A DNA stretch of 64,000 bases. Source: Streptomyces sp. NBC_00154. Its GTDB lineage: Bacteria > Actinomycetota > Actinomycetes > Streptomycetales > Streptomycetaceae. The stretch covers positions 868,001-932,000 of the forward strand of contig NZ_JAPEMI010000001.1 in NCBI RefSeq assembly GCF_026342835.1, written 5' to 3'. The position numbers and the translations under genes are program-made. The notes below the pieces were generated by a model. That model was not told where the DNA came from and did no database searches. It saw only the letters and a list, made by a program, of their open reading frames with translations. Of this stretch, positions 54,809 to 64,000 are shown in pieces; position 1 is the stretch's first letter; every line of letters begins with the position of its first letter.

Positions 54809-55807
54809 CTACTCCCCTTCTTGCGCGGAGAGTTCTTGAGCGGCGACTTCTTGAGCGACGACGGCGACATCGGTCATCACCTGAAGCACACTGGGCAGTT
54901 CGGACCCGTCGAGCTGCCGGTACTCGCTGCCGATCGTCACCACGAGCCTTTCGGCCAGGCCGAGTTCGGGGTGGCGCCGCTCGCCGATCACCCGGCGGGC
55001 CGCCTCCAGCGCAGGCACCCCGGCCGCATGGAGGGCGTGGGCGCGATCCCGCACGTACTCGAGGTAGCCGATGTGTGCGCGCACCCCGGCCGGGTCGAGG
55101 ACCGGACCGTGGCCGGGGACGATGGTCTCGGCACCGGTGGCCAGCACCTGTTCGCAGGCCGCGATCACATGGGAGAGAGGGCCCGCCCAGTGCACCGGGT
55201 GGTCGCCCGGCTGCTGCGGTGTGGAGGCGAAGATGACGTCGCCGCTGAACACGGTGCGCTGCGCCGGCAGGTGCACGATCAGGTCACCCGTGGTGTGGGC
55301 GGCGGGGAGGGCCGACACCTGGACCGGGTACTCCCCCAGGGTCAGCTCGAGCTCTCCGGTGAAGTACGTGGTCGGCTGCACCGGTTCGGTCTGCGACCAG
55401 TCGAAGGTGCCGAAGTGGCGCTTGAGGTATTCACCGAGCGCGGTGGCCGGATCGCTGCCCTGGACCAGCGCGTGCTGCTGTTTCGGGGTGGGTTCGTAGT
55501 GGATGTGTTCCCGGGCCTCGCGGGTCGCGATGATCTCGGCGTCCGGGAGCACGCCCGCGCCCCAGAAGTGGTCCCCGTTGGCGTGGGTGACGATCACCCG
55601 GTCGATGGAGGCACCCTCGGGCAGCCGCTTCGTGGACTCGGCCAGGAACTGGCCGGCGAGTACCGGGTCGTACGGGGTGTCGATCCAGATCGCGCCACGC
55701 GGCGAGGTGAGCAGGCCGCAGTTGGCGAGACCCCAGCCGCGTTTCGGCGGGAGCCACGCGTACAGGTCCCGCCCCAGCTCGACGAAGTCTCCACCCGTGA
55801 TCGACAT
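54809..55807 (-). CDS. Metallo-beta-lactamase-fold hydrolase with altered zinc motif
   Basis: This 332-residue MBL-fold protein shows VIVTHANGDHFWGAG at about 70-84. The canonical HxHxDH is H-A-N-G-D-H, with Asn in place of the second zinc-ligand His. Downstream ligands are present in ALPAAHTTGDLIVHL, TVFSGDVIFAS and IVPGHGPVLDP. Substitution of this His occurs in some MBL subgroups with one-metal or iron-type sites. The substrate is unknown. The C-terminus is a short Glu/Gln/Ala repeat (AQEVAAQELSAQEGE). The start is ATG 55807. It is separated from cvnA by 92 bases. Confidence 0.85.
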   Translation of the reverse strand: MSITGGDFVELGRDLYAWLPPKRGWGLANCGLLTSPRGAIWIDTPYDPVLAGQFLAESTKRLPEGASIDRVIVTHANGDHFWGAGVLPDAEIIATREAREHIHYEPTPKQQHALVQGSDPATALGEYLKRHFGTFDWSQTEPVQPTTYFTGELELTLGEYPVQVSALPAAHTTGDLIVHLPAQRTVFSGDVIFASTPQQPGDHPVHWAGPLSHVIAACEQVLATGAETIVPGHGPVLDPAGVRAHIGYLEYVRDRAHALHAAGVPALEAARRVIGERRHPELGLAERLVVTIGSEYRQLDGSELPSVLQVMTDVAVVAQEVAAQELSAQEGE

Positions 55808-56146
55808 GGACGCGATTATGCCGACCCCGATCCGGCCACGCGTTCGAGCCAGGCCGCCGCGCCTCCTGGTTGGCGCAAAATCGACGGTCGCGCTCGGCGC
55901 CGACGGTCCGGCGGTGACGGTACGAGACCGGCCGCCGGTACCTCCGTACGACACCTTCCGGACGATCCGCTTCAATTCACCCGACAGTGCTACGCATCGC
56001 GGCGACGGCTGATCGGGCGGTCGCCGCACCTGAATTGCGCCGATTACCCACCGAGCATGGCTGAAAACCGATGCGGAGAGACCCCCGGTGTCGGCACCTG
56101 ACGGCGCTGCCCCCGGAGGTCTTCCCGACATCGTGGCCGGGTGCGG
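55808..56146. other. Gene-free region between the lectin and MBL genes
   Basis: I see no gene, hairpin or recognisable operator here. It should contain the promoter of the MBL-fold gene and the end of the lectin-protein transcript. Confidence 0.4.
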
Positions 56147-58647
<2,501 letters not shown>

Positions 58648-58686
58648 GGGGGTCCCTTCTGTCTGTGCGGGCGGTGCGGGCGGAGA

Positions 58687-60327
58687 CTACTTACCGGCGA
58701 TCGAGGCCTCGTACTCGGCACGCATCTGGTCACCGCCGCCGGAGCGCCACTTGCGCAGCTCCTCCTTGTAGGCGGAGATCGGCTTGCGGCCCGCGATGAT
58801 GTCCTTCTGGCAGTCGCTCATGGCCGTGGTGATCGATGCGTATTTGCGGGTGTACGTGTCGGAGAAATGACCGCTGGCCGGGTTCGTCTGGCTGATCTTG
58901 AGGAGCTCCTGCTGCCAACCGTGGATCTTGCCGGCCAGTTCCGCCTTGCCGGGCAGGTAGATGTACTCGGGCCCGGCGGCCAGGAAGGCCAACGGCATCG
59001 CGGTGGTGACTGCCTCAGCGGTCCCCTTGGCGGTGAGCTTGATGTCGCCGCTGGAGGTACGGGTGAAGTGCTTGCCCTCGATGCCGTTGTCGAGGAAGAG
59101 CCGCTCCTCGGTACCGAATGGGGCCGCGAGGTAGTCGAGCACTCCCAGCAACATCTTGACGCGCTTGTCATCGGCCTTCTTGCTGATGGCGGTGTAGCCG
59201 ACCGAGCCGTAACCCATGGTGTACCGCGGGTTCGCACCGGACTTGGCGGCGAACGGCGCGATGATGCCGAAGGGGAAGTCGTAGTTCTTGACGTCCACCA
59301 GGAAGCTGGGGAAGGACTGTACATAGGCACCGAGCGAGCCCTGCGCCATCTTCTCCATGGTGGTGGAGAGGTTGGGGTCGGGCCAGAAGAGACCGGCCTT
59401 GGCCACCTTGACCCCGAACGCCAGGGCCTCCTGGTACTCCTCGGTCTCGTACATGTGGGTGAGCTTGCCGCCCTCCAGCCGCCAGCTTGCGGGCGCACCG
59501 AACCACTGTCCGAACATGCCGACGTGGTTCACGTACGCCGGCTCGAGGACGTACTTGTTGCGCTTGGCATCGAGCAGTTCCTTGCCCTTGGCGAGGAAGT
59601 CCTCGGCGCTGGTGAACTCCGCGCCGCCGACCGGCTTCCAGAAGTCCTGGTTGACCACATAGACCTGTCCCATGGAGCCGTAGGCAACGGTCACGCCACG
59701 GATCTTGCCGTTGATGACGGCGGTCTTCCACGCGGTGGTGGGCAGGTTCGCCAGGTTCGGATACTCCTTGACCGCGTCGCCGGACAGGTACGGGGTGAGG
59801 TCGTGGAACTTGGCGTCGAGCAGTTCGGGCACGCGCTGCAGGCCCTGGTTCGGCGGAAACCAGACCAGGTCGGGGATGTCACCGCTGGCCATCATGGCGT
59901 TGAACTTGGTGAGGTAGGCGTCGACGCCCTGGTCGACGACTATCGTCATGTCGAACTGCGAACCGAGGCGCTTGTTCAGTTCCTGCCAGTAGGCATTCTT
60001 GGCCTGCGGCGGCGCGGGCGTCGTGAAGGTCTCGGTCAGCGCCGTGATGCGGCTGCCGTCGCCGGGAGCCTTGGCCACCGACTTGGTGAGCTTCTTCGGA
60101 TAGCGCAGGTACGTGGCGTCCAGTCCGGCAGCGTTGCCCGCGAGGTCAGCGGGGGCGGTCTGCGCGGCGACGTACGTCGGGAGCTTCAGCTTGGCGGACG
60201 CCTTGGCGCCCCCCTTGCTGACGGTGGCGCCGCTGCCGCACGCGGTCAGGGACGACAGGCCTGCCACGGTCAGACCGGCGATCCCCGCCGCGCCCATGAA
60301 ACCGCGCCTGGACAAGTTGGTGGACAT
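58687..60327 (-). CDS. Tat-exported lipoprotein sugar-binding protein (LplA-type)
   Basis: This 546-residue extracellular solute-binding protein has a twin-arginine signal (NLSRRGFMGAAG) followed by the lipobox LTAC, so it is predicted to be folded, Tat-exported and lipid-anchored at Cys30. The family 1-like body (IPDLVWFPPNQGLQRVPELL, GKIRGVTVAYGSMGQVYVVN) matches binding proteins that work with LplB/LplC-type permeases for large oligosaccharides. The start is ATG 60327. The cognate ATPase is not encoded here; Streptomyces usually share MsiK. Confidence 0.92.
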   Translation of the reverse strand: MSTNLSRRGFMGAAGIAGLTVAGLSSLTACGSGATVSKGGAKASAKLKLPTYVAAQTAPADLAGNAAGLDATYLRYPKKLTKSVAKAPGDGSRITALTETFTTPAPPQAKNAYWQELNKRLGSQFDMTIVVDQGVDAYLTKFNAMMASGDIPDLVWFPPNQGLQRVPELLDAKFHDLTPYLSGDAVKEYPNLANLPTTAWKTAVINGKIRGVTVAYGSMGQVYVVNQDFWKPVGGAEFTSAEDFLAKGKELLDAKRNKYVLEPAYVNHVGMFGQWFGAPASWRLEGGKLTHMYETEEYQEALAFGVKVAKAGLFWPDPNLSTTMEKMAQGSLGAYVQSFPSFLVDVKNYDFPFGIIAPFAAKSGANPRYTMGYGSVGYTAISKKADDKRVKMLLGVLDYLAAPFGTEERLFLDNGIEGKHFTRTSSGDIKLTAKGTAEAVTTAMPLAFLAAGPEYIYLPGKAELAGKIHGWQQELLKISQTNPASGHFSDTYTRKYASITTAMSDCQKDIIAGRKPISAYKEELRKWRSGGGDQMRAEYEASIAGK

Positions 60328-60384
60328 GGTGCTCCTTGAAGTATGTGAAGTGCGGGGGGAGAGGGGGCTGCGGCGGGCGGATGA

Positions 60385-61338
60385 TCAGCCCTTGATCGCC
60401 CCGGTGAGGACGCCCTTGACGAAGAACTTCTGCAGGAAGGGGTAGACGCAGAAGATGGGCACGATCGCGATGATCAGTACGGCCATCTGCAGCGAGGTCG
60501 CGGGCGGAATCGCATGCACGCCCATGGCCTGTGCGTTGATGCTCTGACCGTTCAGGACGTACGAGCGCAGGATCACCTGGATGGGGAACTTGCCCGAGTC
60601 GTTGAGGTAGAGCACCGCGTTGAAGAAACTGTTCCAGTAGCCGACCGCGTAGAAGAGGCCGACCACGGCGAGGACCGCCTTGGAGAGCGGGAGGACGATC
60701 CGGAAGAGGACGGTCACCTCACCCGCGCCGTCGATCCGCGCGGCGTCGTACAGCTCCTCGGGAATGCTCTGGAAGAAGGAGCGGACGACCACGATGTTGA
60801 ACGCGTTGAGAAGTACGGGAAGGATCAGCGAGGCGTAGGTGTCGAGCAGTTGGAACTGCTGGACCGCCAGGTACGTCGGGATGATGCCGGGGGCGAAGAG
60901 GAAGGTGCCCAGTACCAGCAGCAGGATCGGCTTGCCGAGGACCGTGCCGGGGCGCGAGGTGCCGTACGCGATGAGCACCGTGCACGCCAGGCTGAGCGCG
61001 GTACCGATGAGCGTGATGAAGATGGAGACCACGGCAGCCTGGGTGACGACCCCGCCGGAGAGGATGACCCGGTACGCCTCCAGCGTCGGGTGCTTCGGCA
61101 GCAGGACGTAGCCGCCGTTGGCGTTGAGTTCCTCGCGGCCGGCCAGGCTGGTGCCGATGGCCAGGACGAACGGGTAGAGCACGATCACGGTCAGGACGGC
61201 AAGGGCCGCTGCCTTCGCTCCCTGCCCGTACCAGTGCGGACGCTCCATCCACGGCGGACGGCCGGACGAGACGCGGGCGGTGGCGCGCGGACCGGACCCG
61301 GCGGCGCGCAGTCGGCTCGCAAAGGTTTGCTGACTCAT
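60385..61338 (-). CDS. Carbohydrate ABC permease, LplC/YtcP type
   Basis: This 317-residue inner-membrane permease has six predicted helices after a cytoplasmic N-terminus. The ABC permease EAA loop, EELYDAARIDGAGEVTVLFR, is at about 203-222. It ends FFVKGVLTGAIKG, typical of LplC. ATG 61338 overlaps the partner permease stop by four bases. Confidence 0.93.
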   Translation of the reverse strand: MSQQTFASRLRAAGSGPRATARVSSGRPPWMERPHWYGQGAKAAALAVLTVIVLYPFVLAIGTSLAGREELNANGGYVLLPKHPTLEAYRVILSGGVVTQAAVVSIFITLIGTALSLACTVLIAYGTSRPGTVLGKPILLLVLGTFLFAPGIIPTYLAVQQFQLLDTYASLILPVLLNAFNIVVVRSFFQSIPEELYDAARIDGAGEVTVLFRIVLPLSKAVLAVVGLFYAVGYWNSFFNAVLYLNDSGKFPIQVILRSYVLNGQSINAQAMGVHAIPPATSLQMAVLIIAIVPIFCVYPFLQKFFVKGVLTGAIKG

Positions 61339-62351
61339 CGGTACACTCCCTGCTCACCGAAGCGGTGGGCCAGCTTGTTGGCGGCGAGGATCAGGGCGAA
61401 TCCGATGACGCCCTTCATCAGACCGGCGGCCGTGCTCATTCCCCAGTCGCCGTCGATGACGCCGTGGAAGTAGACGTAGGTGTCCATCACTTCGGAGGCG
61501 TCCGGGCCGACGGCGTCGCGCTGCAGGATGATCTGCTCGAAGCCGACCGAGAGGATGTCGCCGAGCCGCAGGATCAGCAGCATGAGGATCACCGGCCGGA
61601 TGCCCGGCAGGGTGATGTGCCAGATCCTGCGGAGCCAGCCGGCGCCGTCCATGGCGGCGGACTCGTACTGGCCCATGTCGATCGAGGCGATCGCTGCCAG
61701 GAAGATGATCGTGCCCCAGCCGCAGTCCTTCCAGATGGCCTGGGCGGTGATCAGCAGCTTGAAGGTGCCGGGGTCCGTCATCACGTTGCCGATGTTGACC
61801 CCGTGCTCCAGCAGGAGCGTGGTGACCGAACCCGCGCCGCCGAGTACCTGCTTGAACATCGCGACCACGACCACCCACGACAGGAAGTGCGGGAGGTAGA
61901 CGATGGTCTGGATGAACCGCTTGATCTTCTCGCTGATCAGCGAGTTGAGCAGCAGCGCCAGGGCGATCGGGGCCGGGAAGTAGAGCAGCAGCTGAATCGC
62001 GGTGATCTGCAGGGTGTTGGAGACCGCGGACCAGAACTCCGGCTCGGAGAGCAGCGCCGTGAAGTTGGCGAGGCCGACGAACGGGCTCTGCTTGAAGCCC
62101 AGGAACGGCTGGTAGTCCTGGAAGGCGATGACGTTGCCCGCGAGCGGCAGATAGAAGAAGAGCACGAAGTACAGGACGCCCGGCAGGCAGAACAGCAGGA
62201 GGGCTCTGTCCCGCCTCAAGCGGTGACGCAGCGGCTGCCGTATGCGGGCTTTGGCGCGCTTCTTCCCGGCGGGTGAGTCCGCGTCATCCGGGTCGCGGGG
62301 CTGCGGCACCGGCGACCGCACGGCTGAGACCGGCGCATCTGCCATCGTCAC
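61335..62351 (-). CDS. Carbohydrate ABC permease, LplB type
   Basis: This 338-residue permease has six helices and the EAA-type loop YESAAMDGAGWLRRIWHITL. The N-terminal 45 residues are basic and cytoplasmic. GTG 62351 has GGAGG five bases before it; ATG 62345 is the alternative. It is the first gene of the operon permease-permease-binding protein-dehydrogenase. The upstream 380 bases carry an AT-rich operator region. Confidence 0.92.
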   Translation of the reverse strand: MTMADAPVSAVRSPVPQPRDPDDADSPAGKKRAKARIRQPLRHRLRRDRALLLFCLPGVLYFVLFFYLPLAGNVIAFQDYQPFLGFKQSPFVGLANFTALLSEPEFWSAVSNTLQITAIQLLLYFPAPIALALLLNSLISEKIKRFIQTIVYLPHFLSWVVVVAMFKQVLGGAGSVTTLLLEHGVNIGNVMTDPGTFKLLITAQAIWKDCGWGTIIFLAAIASIDMGQYESAAMDGAGWLRRIWHITLPGIRPVILMLLILRLGDILSVGFEQIILQRDAVGPDASEVMDTYVYFHGVIDGDWGMSTAAGLMKGVIGFALILAANKLAHRFGEQGVYR

Positions 62352-62730
62352 AGGCACCTCCAGGGCTGATGGAGCAGAGGGAGTCCCGCAATTGCGGAGG
62401 CGGCACGCACGACCGACGGTGCGGCCGCTGCTCCGTCGCGGCGACAGCCACATAGTTCACGACGGTGCACCAGGATGGCAAGAGTTGTTCATTTCGCAGA
62501 GGTAACGAACATCTATAGACATTGAAAAAGTCATGTGGACGTCCTCTTTGGACCCATTAGGGCAGGAAGCCACGCGTGAAAGAGGTGCAACGGGAGCACG
62601 AAAGTACCTCGATGAGATGACTGAACCTCTTGCCGGCGGGTTCGTTGCGGTACAAGGATGCTCCACCGTGCTCGATCTTGCATCGGTAGGTATCTCTCCC
62701 AACATTCTCAAGCAGAGCGGGTATGCGCCT
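62352..62730. other. Promoter region of the ABC operon
   Basis: No intact gene is present. The stretch 62480-62545 is clearly AT-rich against the background, and contains the GTTC/GAAC dyad at 62485-62512 and a TATAGACATTGAAAAAG segment. This is the best place for the operon's promoter. The rest, up to the lectin-protein remnant at 62731, shows nothing I recognise. Confidence 0.5.
62485..62512. promoter_or_regulatory. Possible DeoR-type operator upstream of the ABC operon
   Basis: TGTTC (62486-62490) and GAACA (62507-62511) are inverted arms spaced 16 bases apart in AT-rich DNA, about 140-160 bases before the permease start. The DeoR-family regulator at 63257 is a natural candidate to bind here. 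Confidence 0.4.
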
Positions 62731-63214
62731 ATGACCTCTCGCATGACTGCGCCCGGCCTCGGCGGGCTCGGCCGCATCGCCGGAAGTGCCTTCGTGGCAC
62801 TGGAACTTGCGGCCGGACCAGGAATGTCCACGGCGGCCACGGCGCACGCCGATGAGGACGGCCGGGGGGACACCCCCGGCACGTACACCCACTACGAATT
62901 CCCCGCCGGGACCCCGGACCTGTCATCCGTGACGTGGAGTACCACGGTCACCGCCGACCCCGGCTTCATAACTTCTGCCTGACCGCCGCACCGGAGACGT
63001 CCGGCAGCGGCAGGAAGGTGCCGGTCACGTTAAGAATTGTGTGGACACGCCGAGGCCGCTGACGACCTGGACGTACGGCGCACACGACTCGATCGTCAGC
63101 GACGCGACCGGCCAGTGCCTGTGCACGCCGGGCGGTCACGGGCCCGGACACCGTGTGGAGCTGCGCGACTGCACCGGCAAGGCGGACCGGTGGTGGACCG
63201 CGCCCCGCAGCTGA
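62731..63214 (+). pseudogene. Decayed paralogue of the DUF3472-lectin protein
   Basis: From ATG 62731, a signal-peptide-like segment leads into TPGTYTHYEFPAGTPDLSSV then TWSTTVTADPGF, closely matching the start of the mature protein encoded at 56147-57322 ([26 protein letters not shown]). It stops at 62982. In another frame, 63041-63214 encodes the end of a ricin-B lectin repeat (TWTYGAHDSIVSDATGQCL, GHRVELRDCTGKADRWWTAP). About 300 central residues are missing. It is an internally deleted, frameshifted copy. Confidence 0.82.
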
Positions 63215-63256
63215 TCCTGCGCGGCGGCATCCCCGCCGGACGGGCGGGTGTCACCT

Positions 63257-64000
63257 TCACACGGCGATGACGGTGACACCGGCCTCGGTGAAGCGGGCCT
63301 TCGCCTCGGGGGTGATGCCGGTGTCGGTGACCAGGAAATCGACCTGGCTGAGATCGCAGACCCGGGCGAAAGCCCGCTTGCCGATCTTCGAGGAGTCGGC
63401 GGCCACGACCACGCGCTGCGCCTGCTCGGCGAGCAGCCGGTTGATGCTGGCCTCGCCCTCGTGGTGGACGTACGCCCCGCGCTCGGTGTCGATCGCGTTG
63501 ACGCCCAGTACGGCGACGTCCAGGGTGATTTCGCCCAGCACGCCGCTGGCCAGCGGGCCGGTGAGCTCGTACGACTGGGGCCGGGCCACGCCTCCGGTCA
63601 CCACGATCTTTATCTGCGGCCGGATCACCAGCTCATTGGCGATGTTGAGGGCGTTGGTCACCACCGTCAGCGTCGGCTGGCCGCCGATCCCGGGGCCGGT
63701 GTCACCGACGAGGTCGGAGCGCACGGCCAGCGAGCGGGCGACCTCGGTGATCGTGGTGCCACCGGTCAGTCCCACCACCTCGCCCACCGCGACAAGTTCG
63801 GACACGGCGCGGCCGATGGCCTGCTTCTCCGGGGCGTGGCGTCCCGTCTTGTAGCGCAGCGCCAGCTCGTACGAGACCCCGTGCGCCACGGCGCCACCGC
63901 GGGTACGGGTGAGCAGCTGCTGCTCGGCAAGCTGGTCCAGGTCACGACGGATGGTCGCGGCCGAGACATCCAGCGTCGTCGCGGCGTCCTCGACCTCCAC
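63257..64000 (-). CDS. DeoR/GlpR-family repressor (N-terminus beyond the window)
   Basis: The visible 247 residues contain most of a DeoR protein. The helix-turn-helix recognition part is VEDAATTLDVSAATIRRDLD and QLAEQQLLTRTRGGAV. The sugar-phosphate isomerase-like sensor domain has VGLTGGTTITEVARSL, VVTNALNIANEL, VVTGGVARPQSYELTGPLA and VVVAADSSKIGKRAFARV. The first 15-20 residues lie past position 64000. It probably controls the neighbouring ABC operon in response to a phosphorylated sugar. Confidence 0.92.
   Translation of the reverse strand: MEVEDAATTLDVSAATIRRDLDQLAEQQLLTRTRGGAVAHGVSYELALRYKTGRHAPEKQAIGRAVSELVAVGEVVGLTGGTTITEVARSLAVRSDLVGDTGPGIGGQPTLTVVTNALNIANELVIRPQIKIVVTGGVARPQSYELTGPLASGVLGEITLDVAVLGVNAIDTERGAYVHHEGEASINRLLAEQAQRVVVAADSSKIGKRAFARVCDLSQVDFLVTDTGITPEAKARFTEAGVTVIAV

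Overview
The window is high-GC actinobacterial chromosome and almost certainly Streptomyces. The signs are strong third-position GC bias, many GTG/TTG starts, long antisense open frames, a complete conservon, an HTH-MurA fusion beside aconitase, and a DUF6099 gene. No rRNA, tRNA, CRISPR array, transposase or phage gene was seen. Most of it reads as ordinary chromosome carrying several accessory metabolic modules and at least four decayed gene remnants.

Layout. 0.1-4 kb: a secreted GH92 alpha-mannosidase behind a LacI-type operator. 4-8.6 kb: a histidine phosphatase, a membrane protein, hemC and xylA (with a Crp-like site), then a strong terminator and a truncated transporter remnant. 9-15 kb: acnA, a DUF347 membrane protein, and a MurA-like enzyme fused to an XRE DNA-binding domain; acnA and the fusion gene share an ATCTC-N6-GAGATAAC palindrome. 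15.2-18.4 kb: a RamB/ScfR-type regulator, a frameshifted metE fragment, and the divergent ohrR/ohr peroxide pair. 18.7-28 kb: a DUF6056 membrane protein, a SpoIIE-type phosphatase, and a complete Mrp antiporter operon (AB fused, C, D, E, F, G).

28.2-36.8 kb is a 2-aminobenzoate (anthranilate) or salicylate CoA-thioester degradation island: aryl-CoA ligase, PaaX regulator, RidA, acyl-CoA dehydrogenase, a monooxygenase/old-yellow-enzyme fusion and an enoyl-CoA hydratase, with an unrelated GNAT gene and a frameshifted gene in the middle. 37-41.6 kb: an anti-sigma-type ATPase, then an arginine deiminase module (permease, ornithine carbamoyltransferase, arginine deiminase) without carbamate kinase.

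41.7-46.8 kb: a bacterial RNA-repair operon, with Hen1 and Pnkp translationally coupled and preceded by a homocysteine methyltransferase. 46.9-50.6 kb: an F420-type oxidoreductase, a DUF6099 protein with DnaA-box-like sites upstream, a coupled AAA ATPase-MazG pair and a SepF-like protein. 50.7-54.7 kb: a conservon (CvnA-B-C-D) ending in a P450 whose K-helix ExxR arginine is replaced by Trp, as in CYP157 proteins. 54.8-64 kb: a metallo-beta-lactamase-fold hydrolase and a carbohydrate locus (DUF3472-lectin protein, Gfo/Idh/MocA dehydrogenase, Tat lipoprotein binding protein, two LplB/LplC-type permeases, a truncated paralogue of the lectin protein, and a DeoR regulator running off the end).

All domain and family calls come from reading translated sequence by eye; no search was run. 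The most novel-looking signals are the shared acnA/HTH-MurA palindrome, the charge-complementary extensions on MrpC and MrpD, the RidA-containing aryl-CoA island, and the AAA-MazG pair.
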